Shown one piece after another: positions 34,582-42,556 of a stretch of DNA of 53,567 nucleotides (its first letter is position 1; each line of letters begins with the position of its first letter). Under the pieces are notes generated by a model. The model was given only the letters and a program-made list of their open reading frames with translations, did no database searches and was not told the origin of the DNA. Source of the stretch: Caballeronia mineralivorans PML1(12) (GTDB taxonomy: Bacteria > Pseudomonadota > Gammaproteobacteria > Burkholderiales > Burkholderiaceae); NCBI RefSeq assembly GCF_001028175.1, contig NZ_AEJF01000377.1:1-53567 (forward strand), in the 5' to 3' direction. Made by a program: the position numbers and the translations under genes.

Positions 34582-36174
34582 TCACGCACCCACTTCGGCG
34601 AGGATATCGTCGTGGCTTTCGCGTTCTTCGAGATATTGGGACCGATACCCGGTTTGCACGCCCCAATAATAAAACGCCAGCGCCATCACGGCCACCAACG
34701 CCATATCCCAACCGTACGGCAATAATCCGCGTCCGCCGAATTCCGTGCTACCGATGAGCGAAACGACGGCCATCGCCGGCAAATACACGATCAGCCACCA
34801 CGCCGCCCTCAGGTCATCGCTCCAGTCGTGGAAACCCGTCTTGGATTGATAGTAGAAATACACCGGCAACGCGACCACCATCAGCAGGATAATTTCGCCG
34901 GTCAGCGGCCACTTTGCCCAGTACAACACCTCGGAAGCGCACACGAACGCGAACGGCGCGATGATCGCCATGCCTTTGATCATCAACGGCCGGTGCAGGT
35001 CCGTGGCCGCGCGCCGTAACGCCATCAGGCTCACCGGGCCAGTCAGGTACGAAATCACGGTGGCGACCGAAATCACTGCGGCCAGCGAGCTCCAGCCGCG
35101 AAAGAAGAACATGAAGACAAACGCGACGCCCAGGTTGAAGAACATCGCGGGGCGCGGCACACCGTAAAGCGGATGGACATTGCCGAGTATCTTCGGCAGC
35201 GTGTTGTTGCGCTCCATTGCGTAGATCATGCGCGAGGTGGTCGCCATGTAGGTCGTGCCGGTACCGCTCGGGCTGACGAACGCATCGACGTAAAGGAGGA
35301 ACGCCAACCAGTTCAGGTTCAGCGCCAGCGCGAGTTCCGCGAACGGCGACGCGAAGTTAAAGTGGCTCCAGCCCTTCATGACATCGCCCGGGCTTACCGC
35401 TCCGATATACGCCACCTGCAACAGCACATAAATCACGAGCGCGAGCAAGATCGAGCCGATCACTGCGAATGGAATACTCTTCGACGGATTGCGCGCTTCC
35501 CCGGCCAGATTAACCGGACTCTGAAAGCCGTTGAAGCTGAATACAATACCGCTGGTCGCCACGGCAGTCAGGACTGCGGACCAGCCATAAGGCGCGAAAC
35601 TCGACGATGTACCGAAATTTTCACTATGAAAACCAGTGAGCATAAGACCGAGAATAGTCGCGCCGGGGATAATGAATTTAAAAACGGTAATTGCAGAATT
35701 GGCCCGGGCGAATAACTTGACGCCCCAATAATTCAGCAGGAAATACACGATGACCAATAGCGCCGACAAACCGAGTCCGACCGGCGTGAGCGATCCATCC
35801 ACAAAAAGTGCATGCGCCCATTGATACGGCCATGTACTCATATATTGAATCGATGCTTCCGCTTCAATTGGAATGACAGAAACAATCGCGATCCAGTTTG
35901 CCCAGGCACTAACGAAGCCGACCAGAGCGCCGTGTGAATAACGCGCATACCGAACCATTCCGCCGGACTCCGGAAACATTGCGCCAAGCTCGGCATAAGT
36001 CAGTGCAATGACCAGTATGACCACTGCGCCAATAACCCATGCCACGATGGCAGCCGGACCTGCAATTTTGGCCGCTTTCCACGCGCCGAATAACCAGCCT
36101 GAACCGATGATGGAACCCAGCCCGGTCAGCAGCAGCGCAACCGGCCCAATGTTCCGTTGAATAGAACTTTTCAC
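34582..36174 (-). CDS. APC-family amino acid permease
   Basis: 530 residues with about 12 transmembrane helices in the inner membrane. The first helix carries LLLTGLGSIIGSGWLFG, the Gly-rich substrate/sodium-site signature of amino acid-polyamine-organocation carriers. The start is taken as GTG 36174 because GAAGGAGA lies about 5 nt upstream. An in-frame TTG at 36192 would place that ribosome site inside the gene. The substrate cannot be inferred. Confidence 0.88.
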   Translation of the reverse strand: MKSSIQRNIGPVALLLTGLGSIIGSGWLFGAWKAAKIAGPAAIVAWVIGAVVILVIALTYAELGAMFPESGGMVRYARYSHGALVGFVSAWANWIAIVSVIPIEAEASIQYMSTWPYQWAHALFVDGSLTPVGLGLSALLVIVYFLLNYWGVKLFARANSAITVFKFIIPGATILGLMLTGFHSENFGTSSSFAPYGWSAVLTAVATSGIVFSFNGFQSPVNLAGEARNPSKSIPFAVIGSILLALVIYVLLQVAYIGAVSPGDVMKGWSHFNFASPFAELALALNLNWLAFLLYVDAFVSPSGTGTTYMATTSRMIYAMERNNTLPKILGNVHPLYGVPRPAMFFNLGVAFVFMFFFRGWSSLAAVISVATVISYLTGPVSLMALRRAATDLHRPLMIKGMAIIAPFAFVCASEVLYWAKWPLTGEIILLMVVALPVYFYYQSKTGFHDWSDDLRAAWWLIVYLPAMAVVSLIGSTEFGGRGLLPYGWDMALVAVMALAFYYWGVQTGYRSQYLEERESHDDILAEVGA

Positions 36175-36422
36175 TACGTCTCCTTCAGTCAAAAAACTTT
36201 CAAATACCTTATGCCGGTTAATGCGGAATCTTCAGCCAAATCCATGCCCGCCCCAACGTGGCGCGTAGTTTAACGGGTGCGCTCGCATCATGCTCTATCT
36301 GTTACGACTGAGGGTTGAGCGAGTCCGGCGCATATGTAAAAGATGCATCGAAAGGTTTGTAATATGACGTTCCGATGTCGCGAAATAGACTCAAAAAACC
36401 CCAATTTCCGGTCGGATATTAT
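36175..36422. other. Intergenic region between permease and cold-shock gene
   Basis: 248 bp, noticeably AT-richer than its surroundings. I see no gene or hairpin of note. A promoter for the permease should lie here on the minus strand, but I cannot pick a convincing one. Confidence 0.3.
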
Positions 36423-36451
36423 TTGACCTTGGGTTTGATTCGCCGTATAAA
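36423..36451 (+). promoter_or_regulatory. Sigma-70 promoter of the cold-shock gene
   Basis: TTGACC at 36423-36428 and TATAAA at 36446-36451 are separated by exactly 17 bp. This is the clearest promoter in the window. Transcription should start near 36458, giving an untranslated leader of roughly 140 nt before the ATG at 36597. Confidence 0.8.
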
Positions 36452-36457
36452 CCTTCT

Positions 36458-36596
36458 TGCAGGATTTCAAGTGGCGAGTGAATTGGTCTTTCGTAGTTCG
36501 CCCATCACGGTACTCCGGTTGGTCCCATTGCCCCTTCCTTGATTTTCATGCACATTCGGGCTTCGGCCTTATTCAACATCTTTAGGAACAAGTAAC
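36458..36596 (+). promoter_or_regulatory. Long 5' leader of the cold-shock mRNA
   Basis: About 139 nt of untranslated RNA, typical of cspA-type genes whose leader refolds at low temperature. It holds a pyrimidine-rich stretch (about 36525-36546) and a small GGC-TTCG-GCC hairpin with a cUUCGg tetraloop at 36559-36568. The ribosome site AGGAAC is about 10 nt before the ATG. Temperature control is inferred from family behaviour. Confidence 0.5.
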
Positions 36597-36800
36597 ATGG
36601 AAACCGGTACCGTCAAGTGGTTCAATGACGCAAAGGGCTTTGGCTTCATCACGCCGGACGGCGGCGGCGAAGATCTGTTTGCTCACTTCTCTGAAATTCG
36701 CGTGGAAGGCTTCAAGACGCTTCAGGAAAACCAGAAAGTTACCTTCGAAGTGAAGACCGGCCCGAAGGGCAAGCAAGCTGCAAACATCAAGCCGGCATAA
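36597..36800 (+). CDS. Cold-shock protein (CspA family)
   Basis: 67 residues, a single cold-shock domain. It begins METGTVKWFNDAKGFGFI, containing RNA-binding motif RNP1 (KGFGFI). RNP2 appears as DLFAHF rather than the usual DVFVHF. It should bind single-stranded RNA and DNA and act as an RNA chaperone. The gene is monocistronic, with its own strong promoter and terminator. Confidence 0.95.
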   Translation: METGTVKWFNDAKGFGFITPDGGGEDLFAHFSEIRVEGFKTLQENQKVTFEVKTGPKGKQAANIKPA

Positions 36801-36828
36801 GTTTTATTGCTCGTTTGATTCGCAGACA

Positions 36829-36855
36829 AAAACCCCGCATTCGCGGGGTTTTTTC
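36829..36855 (+). terminator. Terminator after the cold-shock gene
   Basis: CCCCGC (36833-36838) pairs with GCGGGG (36843-36848) around ATTC, with AAAAA before and TTTTTTCTTTT after. Confidence 0.88.
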
Positions 36856-36936
36856 TTTTATATCACGGGTTTATCAGTAGTTAATGAGAAACCACTTTAA
36901 ATCGACTGACCGGACGGTAATAGCAAGTAATGCCGA

Positions 36937-38187
36937 TCAGGCAAATAGTCGACGTGCATATATGCCGAGTCCGGTCGCCACGCTGGCCAGCCGGTCGCCA
37001 AACACGGCTTCGGCTTCCGGGAACGCGTTGGACAGGGATTGCGACAGGAAACCCAGTCCCGTCGATCCGCCCGTGAAGTAGATCGCGTCCACATCCTGCG
37101 GCGCCACGCCCGCGCGGTGCACCGTTTCCCGCGCTGCCGCCACGATCCGCCGCGTCTCCTCCAGGCCTGCGTCAATGAGCTGCTGCTCGTCGAAACCGAT
37201 ACGCAGCGCCTCTTCCACCTCTTCCATCCCGATGATCGTCGCGCCGCCCCCTGCTACTTCGATCTTCGCGGTCTCCGCGTGCGACGCCAGTGCGTGCCCA
37301 AGACGGCGTTCGACCACGCGCATCAAGCGGTCGTGGTGCCTCGGATCGCTGTAGAGATGCCGCATCAACTGCAGTTCGTTAACGCGTTTAGGTCCGTAGA
37401 CCGTGTTGATCAAATGCCAGGTGGCGAGATCGAAATACACGCGATTCGGCACTTCGCGGCCTTCCGGCGCCATCGATTGATAGCCGAGTTCGCGCAGGAT
37501 CGTGGCGAGTTCCACACGCCGGTCGAAATCTGTTCCCGCGACGTGGACGCCGTAATGCGCGAGCACGTCTTCTTTTCGCGACAACATCTTGACGCGCGCT
37601 GGCCCGACCCGCACCAGCGAGAAGTCCGACGTACCGCCGCCAATGTCCGCGACTAGCACCAGGCCTTCCTTCGTCAAGCGCGCTTCATAGTCGAAAGCAG
37701 CGGCGATCGGCTCATACTGGAAATGAATATCCGTCAGACCAATGGCTTGCGCAGCGGCCTGCAACTGGTTTTGGGCGAGCTGATCGGCGCGCGGATCGTC
37801 ATCGACGAAAAATACCGGCCGACCCAGCACCCCGCGCGTAATCGGCGTGCTGGAAACGGCCTGCGCCTTCTGCTTCAGATGCTGCAGGAACAGCGTGATG
37901 ACATCGACGTAGCGAATCGCTGAGCCGTCGCCCAGGTCCGTGCTCGTCTCAGCCAGCGGCGAGCCGAGAATACTCTTCATGGAGCGCATCAGGCGGCCGT
38001 CGAAACCGTCGATGTAAGACTCGAGCGCGGCCCGGCCGTAGGCCTGCTCGTCCTCGTCCGTGTTGAAAAAGACAGCGGTTGGCAGCGTCGTGGCGTTGCC
38101 TTCGACCGGCGCGAGCCGGATCGATGCCCCATCGGGCAAAGCGACCGCTGAATTCGACGTGCCGAAATCGATCGCGCAATAAGTCAT
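36937..38187 (-). CDS. Hsp70-like protein (YegD type)
   Basis: 416 residues covering the actin-like ATPase fold only. ATP-binding segments are CAIDFGTSNSAVAL at the N-terminus, LVADIGGGTSDFSLV in the middle and IYFTGGSTGLGFLS near the C-terminus. It is far shorter than DnaK (about 640) and lacks the peptide-binding and lid domains, as in YegD. Its clients and partners are unknown. The ATG at 38187 is used; an upstream start at 38256 gives an unrelated extension. Confidence 0.88.
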   Translation of the reverse strand: MTYCAIDFGTSNSAVALPDGASIRLAPVEGNATTLPTAVFFNTDEDEQAYGRAALESYIDGFDGRLMRSMKSILGSPLAETSTDLGDGSAIRYVDVITLFLQHLKQKAQAVSSTPITRGVLGRPVFFVDDDPRADQLAQNQLQAAAQAIGLTDIHFQYEPIAAAFDYEARLTKEGLVLVADIGGGTSDFSLVRVGPARVKMLSRKEDVLAHYGVHVAGTDFDRRVELATILRELGYQSMAPEGREVPNRVYFDLATWHLINTVYGPKRVNELQLMRHLYSDPRHHDRLMRVVERRLGHALASHAETAKIEVAGGGATIIGMEEVEEALRIGFDEQQLIDAGLEETRRIVAAARETVHRAGVAPQDVDAIYFTGGSTGLGFLSQSLSNAFPEAEAVFGDRLASVATGLGIYARRLFA

Positions 38188-38387
38188 GAGGTGAACGACG
38201 GCAGCGTGAAACTGCGCCGAGCGTCGCAAACAAAAAGTGGAGCGCGTTTTTAGCACGTAACGCGCTGTACATCAACCGTCAATCAAAAACATTGCCCAGG
38301 GAACGGATTTTGCTCAAAAACCCGGTAATTAATGCTCCATGCCGGTGATCCGTTCTGCCGGTCATTCCTACGTTATCGGCCAAACGC

Positions 38388-39866
38388 ATGAACGACACGA
38401 GGACCAGCCACGCTATCGAGGAAGCGGATGAAGCGCCGGCCAGGATCATCGAAACTGATCTGCCCGGGCGGCTCGACCGGCTGCCGTGGGGCCGTTTTCA
38501 TACGCTGATTGTGCTGGCGCTAGGGATCACGTGGCTACTCGACGGGCTCGAAGTGACGCTCGCGGGTGCCGTAGCCAGCGCGTTGAAAGCAAGTCATGTA
38601 CTGAAGTTCTCGAACGCCGACGTTGGGCTCGCCGGCAGCGCATACATTGCCGGCGCGGTGATAGGCGCGCTGGGATTCGGTTGGCTTACGGACCGGCTCG
38701 GACGTCGCAAGCTCTTTTTCATCACGCTGTTTTTGTACGTGGCGGCCACGGCGGCGACCGCGTTTTCGTGGGATATCGTCAGTTTTGCGCTGTTTCGCTT
38801 CCTGACCGGCGCGGGGATTGGTGGCGAATACACGGCGATCAATTCCACAATTCAGGAATTCACCCCCGCGCGCGTGCGCGGCTGGACGGATCTCGCGATC
38901 AACGGGACGTTCTGGGTAGGTGCAGGCCTAGGCGCGGCAGGTTCGATCGTGTTGCTCGATCCTGGTCTGCTGCCGCCCGACTACGGCTGGCGCGCGTGTT
39001 TTCTGATCGGCGCGATTCTGGGACTGCTGATCCTCTTCATGCGCATGTGGGTGCCAGAAAGTCCGCGCTGGCTTATCACGCACAACCGCGTGGACGAGGC
39101 GAAGGAAATTGTGGAGGGCATTGAAGCCAAGTTTGCCGAACATGGCGTGAAATTGCCCACCGATCCCGTTAAACCGCTGCGACTGCACGCCCGCGATCAT
39201 ACGAAACTCAGCGAAGTGTTCCACTCGCTGTTTCGTTCGCACCGGCGGCGTTCGCTCGTCGGCTTGACGCTGATGACCGCCCAGGCTTTTTTCTACAACG
39301 CGATATTTTTCACCTACGCGCTGGTGCTCACGGATTTCTACGGCGTGCCGGGGGATCACATCGGCTGGTACGTGTTGCCGTTCGCCGCCGGCAATTTCCT
39401 CGGGCCGATCATGCTTGGCAGGCTCTTCGATGTCCTCGGCCGGCGCAAGATGATCGCCTTCACCTATGGGATTTCGGGTGTTTTACTGACGATCAGCGGT
39501 TATTTTTTCGAGCAGGGTTGGCTGACGAGCACGACGCAAACCCTCTCGTGGATGGTGATTTTCTTCTTTGCGTCGTCGGCGGCGAGTTCGGCGTATCTCA
39601 CCGTCAGCGAAACCTTCCCCCTCGAGATTCGAGCGCTCGCCATCGCGATTTTTTATGCGTTTGGGACGGCGCTGGGCGGCATCATCGGGCCAGCGCTGTT
39701 CGGCTGGCTGATCGACACGCATCGGCGCGGCGCCGTGTTGACGGGCTATCTGATCGGCTCGGCGCTGATGGTGCTCGCGGCAGTTGTCGCGGGAATCTGG
39801 GGGGTATCGGCGGAACGCAAGTCGCTGGAGGACGTGGCGAGGCCGTTGTCATCGGTGGAGGATTGA
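38388..39866 (+). CDS. MFS transporter (metabolite/sugar porter-like)
   Basis: 492 residues with about 12 transmembrane segments. MFS signatures are DRLGRRKLF in loop 2-3 and the equivalent DVLGRRKMI in the second half. It also carries FRFLTGAGIGGEYTAINSTI and PESPRWLITHNRVDEAKEIV, as in the sugar-porter/metabolite:proton symporter branches. The substrate cannot be told. It is divergent from the Hsp70-like gene and ends 15 bp from the convergent hipA. Confidence 0.85.
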   Translation: MNDTRTSHAIEEADEAPARIIETDLPGRLDRLPWGRFHTLIVLALGITWLLDGLEVTLAGAVASALKASHVLKFSNADVGLAGSAYIAGAVIGALGFGWLTDRLGRRKLFFITLFLYVAATAATAFSWDIVSFALFRFLTGAGIGGEYTAINSTIQEFTPARVRGWTDLAINGTFWVGAGLGAAGSIVLLDPGLLPPDYGWRACFLIGAILGLLILFMRMWVPESPRWLITHNRVDEAKEIVEGIEAKFAEHGVKLPTDPVKPLRLHARDHTKLSEVFHSLFRSHRRRSLVGLTLMTAQAFFYNAIFFTYALVLTDFYGVPGDHIGWYVLPFAAGNFLGPIMLGRLFDVLGRRKMIAFTYGISGVLLTISGYFFEQGWLTSTTQTLSWMVIFFFASSAASSAYLTVSETFPLEIRALAIAIFYAFGTALGGIIGPALFGWLIDTHRRGAVLTGYLIGSALMVLAAVVAGIWGVSAERKSLEDVARPLSSVED

Positions 39867-39881
39867 GCGAAAACGCGCATA

Positions 39882-41228
39882 TCAGCCTGCGCGTGGTTTG
39901 GCCAGAAGCTCCGAACGGCCAATGATCTCGCGGAAGGTATCAGGAGCTTCCGGCTCTGAGAAACCCGCGGCTTCTATGGCCGGACTAAGACCGGTAAACA
40001 ACGCTGCCCGCTTGGGGCTCCGCAATGACGCCATGCCGTCGTTCCAGACGTGGAGCATCTGTTTGGCTATTCCGTTCCACTGCGGTTCGTTCCTGGCCGC
40101 CTCGATGATTTCATGACCCACGGTAATCGCCGACTCACACAGGCGCTCGACCATCTCGGCATAGTGACGCGGAGCGATACCGAGACGGGCATTGAAAAAC
40201 CGCTCCAGCGTCTTACCGGGTGCCCAGGTTTTGCGTCCATCGACGGACAAGCCCGGCGGGTTGGACGCAAAGCGCGGATAAGCCTGAGTAGTGACGATGT
40301 TGTATGCGGGCGTGAATGAGACGTCGTCCATGGACGTGTAGTACAAGGCGATGTTTTTCGCATGGCAGTCCGCGTTGCGCACGACGTAATTCGTCAACAA
40401 GAGCCAGCCGAACTGCTCCAACTGCGGCCGAACCCCCGACCTGACCAGATAGGGCCGCACAGCGTTGAGCACCTTTTCCGTCGTCGCGTTGTACTTCTCG
40501 TGCGGCGGCAGACCGAGCAGTCCGCACGCGTCCTCCAGGCCATAGGCCGGTACGCCGTTCTCATCGACGTCGAACCGGTCGACAATCAGCACGCGTCCAT
40601 CGTCCGACATGCGCGTCCTGGCAACCTGCGCAACGCCCAGTCGCTCGAGCACTCGCATGGAGTAGAACTCGTTGAATCCGAGATATGGAGTTTTCTCGTC
40701 GGAGCCTTTGATGATGTGCCGGCTCGTGCGAATCGTCGATTTACCCAAGGACGTGGTTGATTCGCCAGGCAGCGCTTCCGGTGCGATGAACTTCGGTACC
40801 GCACCGGAGATAGCGGCGCGCGCGTACCTGCGCACGAGTGAAGCGAAATAGTCCGCGGTGTTTTGCCTGCCAAGCAGGTCCTCGACTTGCAAAGGCTCTA
40901 GCTCATTGCCGGGCACGACACCCTCGGGCGTGACCGTAACCCGACCGACGCCCATGCCTCCCACAACGGCGAGCAATGACAGATCGGTCCCATCGAGATA
41001 GGGGCCAAACTCCTCGCGGATGACATCCAGCAAATAACCTTCGGGCAGGTTTTGCCGAAAGAACGGGTGCAGGTCGCGCGGCCATTTCCACGGCTCTTCG
41101 CGAACGGGCATCGTGAGACTGACGAAGTCATTCTGTTGCGCGTCGGCGCCGTACTTCAGGACATATTCGTCCCGCTCCCGATAGAGCTGTGCGACGTTCT
41201 TGCCTTTGACATGAACGTCAAGCTTCAT
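39882..41228 (-). CDS. hipA: HipA-family serine/threonine kinase toxin
   Basis: 448 residues with an N-terminal HipA_N domain and a PI3K-like C-terminal kinase domain. HipA kinases phosphorylate translation targets such as GltX and induce dormancy. Visible are ISGAVPKF (residues 140-147), the probable ATP lysine K174 in HIIKGS, and the catalytic segment RNADCHAKN with D287 and N292. The metal-binding Asp expected 23 residues after D287 is N310 (TPAYNIV), so activity may be altered. The start overlaps hipB by 4 nt (ATGA), the normal antitoxin-first coupling. Confidence 0.9.
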   Translation of the reverse strand: MKLDVHVKGKNVAQLYRERDEYVLKYGADAQQNDFVSLTMPVREEPWKWPRDLHPFFRQNLPEGYLLDVIREEFGPYLDGTDLSLLAVVGGMGVGRVTVTPEGVVPGNELEPLQVEDLLGRQNTADYFASLVRRYARAAISGAVPKFIAPEALPGESTTSLGKSTIRTSRHIIKGSDEKTPYLGFNEFYSMRVLERLGVAQVARTRMSDDGRVLIVDRFDVDENGVPAYGLEDACGLLGLPPHEKYNATTEKVLNAVRPYLVRSGVRPQLEQFGWLLLTNYVVRNADCHAKNIALYYTSMDDVSFTPAYNIVTTQAYPRFASNPPGLSVDGRKTWAPGKTLERFFNARLGIAPRHYAEMVERLCESAITVGHEIIEAARNEPQWNGIAKQMLHVWNDGMASLRSPKRAALFTGLSPAIEAAGFSEPEAPDTFREIIGRSELLAKPRAG

Positions 41229-41491
41229 GGTGTGCTCGCGCCTTCTCGCTGTTCAGCGAGGATATCTTCGAGGGTACGGGTGTGACCGTGCTTTACTGCT
41301 TTTAAGTCATAACCAGCCGCTTCGAGCAAACGCACGAGCGCTGAAACGCTCATGTCGCCCTTTGCAAGCGTTTCCATGCGAGCCACCGTGGTACGTGCAA
41401 CCGCAGCGCGTCGAGCCAGCTCGGCTTGCGATAGTTCGGCTTCGCGGCGTGCCTCTTTCAGCATGTCCGCCACATCGACAAGAGTCGTCAT
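41225..41491 (-). CDS. hipB: HipB-like antitoxin, XRE family
   Basis: 88 residues. A helix-turn-helix domain covers about residues 9-62 with LSQAELARRAAVARTTVARM; the C-terminal tail (HGHTRTLEDILAEQRE) may touch the toxin. It should bind and neutralise HipA and repress its own operon. The ATG at 41491 is used; a TTG at 41551 would fall within the promoter. The first operator copy begins at the start codon, and ribosome-site quality is poor, which would keep antitoxin output low. Confidence 0.88.
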   Translation of the reverse strand: MTTLVDVADMLKEARREAELSQAELARRAAVARTTVARMETLAKGDMSVSALVRLLEAAGYDLKAVKHGHTRTLEDILAEQREGASTP

Positions 41492-41627
41492 TTGTAGCCC
41501 CAGGGCATCAAAATGCCAGATTGTGCGAAGATTGTAGCCTGTAAGGCACAAAATTCAAGATCTAATTTGTAGCCCTTGAGCATCAAATCTAAGCGAATTT
41601 ACGGTTTTGTAGCCCGATGGACACAAA
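41491..41627 (-). promoter_or_regulatory. hipBA operator array (four copies)
   Basis: Four 22-bp copies of one motif begin at 41491, 41531, 41566 and 41606. All share TTGTAGCC at the left and CAA/CACAAA-type right ends. The copy at 41491 is the best dyad: TTTGnnGCCC, two bases, GGGCnnCAAA. Start-to-start spacings are 40, 35 and 40 bp. The second copy covers the -10 and spacer of the promoter, and the first covers the start codon. E. coli HipB also uses four operators, but with a different core (TATCC-N8-GGATA). Confidence 0.8.
41531..41558 (-). promoter_or_regulatory. hipBA promoter
   Basis: On the minus strand, TTGAAT (41558-41553), 16 bp, then TACAAT (41536-41531). A start near 41524 leaves a leader of about 33 nt before hipB. 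The second operator copy (41531-41552) lies between and over these elements, so HipB binding would block polymerase directly. Confidence 0.65.
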
Positions 41628-41836
41628 AACAAATTAGGTGTGGGCGGGGTGTAGCGTCTCCTTTTAATTGAATTGACGCTTGCGAGCTACGGCCCGGCCA
41701 TCTCTGCACGAAGATACTTCCGGCGAGACGAATCCCAATGCATCGCGGCTTTAAAGATTCGGGCCAACAATCTCCCGATCGCGCGGCGCCTCTGCGGCAG
41801 CCGCGCTTTCCAGCATTTCCAGTCGATCAAAAGCGC

Positions 41837-42433
41837 TTATTTGAACGCCTTGTCCCACGCGCCATCGAATGCGATTTCACCGATCGGCGCCCGCGCACGC
41901 GGTGCGTCTTCGCGCTCACGCAAGACGTCGTCGAGCAAGGCCGGATCGCCGTGATGCCCGAGCGCAATCATGGCGATCGCCTCGACATCGTCCGGCACCG
42001 AGAAAGCCTCGCGGAACGCGTTGATATCGAAACCGGCCATTTGGTGGGTCGCCAGACCGAGCGCGTGCGCCTGGAGCGTCAGCGACATCGCCGCCGCGCC
42101 CGCATCGTACGCAGCCGTACGGTTCACATCGCCCTTCGGCGTCAAGGTCTTCGCCAGCACGCAAATCAGCACCGGAACATTGGCATTCCACCCCTGGTTG
42201 AACGGCACCAAGGTGGCGAAGGCCTTCTGGAAAGCGGCTTCATCGTGATGGCGATCGAAGCTCAGGAAGCGCCACGGCTGCATGTTGTACGAGGATGGCG
42301 CCCAACGCGCGGCTTCCAGCACGCTGCGCAACAACTCGCGGCTTACCGCCTTGTTCGATATCGCCCGCGGGCTCCATCGGCCGGCCAGCAACGGGTCGAT
42401 TGCGACTTCAGTAGGTGCGATTTTTTCGGTCAT
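41837..42433 (-). CDS. Nitroreductase family protein
   Basis: A 198-residue FMN-dependent NAD(P)H oxidoreductase. The FMN-binding N-terminal RWSPRAISNKAVSRELL near residue 19, EAARWAPSSYNMQPWRFL near 38 and the C-terminal AIALGHHGD match the nitroreductase group close to malonic-semialdehyde or MhqN/YodC-type enzymes. The substrate is unknown. The ATG at 42433 is chosen because conservation begins there. The MFS gene upstream is on the same strand, 123 bp away. Confidence 0.85.
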   Translation of the reverse strand: MTEKIAPTEVAIDPLLAGRWSPRAISNKAVSRELLRSVLEAARWAPSSYNMQPWRFLSFDRHHDEAAFQKAFATLVPFNQGWNANVPVLICVLAKTLTPKGDVNRTAAYDAGAAAMSLTLQAHALGLATHQMAGFDINAFREAFSVPDDVEAIAMIALGHHGDPALLDDVLREREDAPRARAPIGEIAFDGAWDKAFK

Positions 42434-42556
42434 GCGGGAATCCCTGGTTGATTGGTCTGGACAGCGTGCAGTCAGATGCACGCCGCAAGGCCATAAGAAT
42501 AACCAAGCTATTAAACCCGCGCTTCAGCGTTGAAATCGCCACCGCAGTGGTGGACG

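Noticed and set aside
36315..36345. TTGAGC plus TATGTA as a second promoter upstream of the cold-shock gene
   Set aside because: The spacing is about 12 bp, too short for sigma-70. The promoter at 36423-36451 is far better.
41629..41836. A possible small gene between the hip operators and the nitroreductase gene
   Set aside because: Frames there either run into the nitroreductase gene antisense or lack a start and ribosome site.
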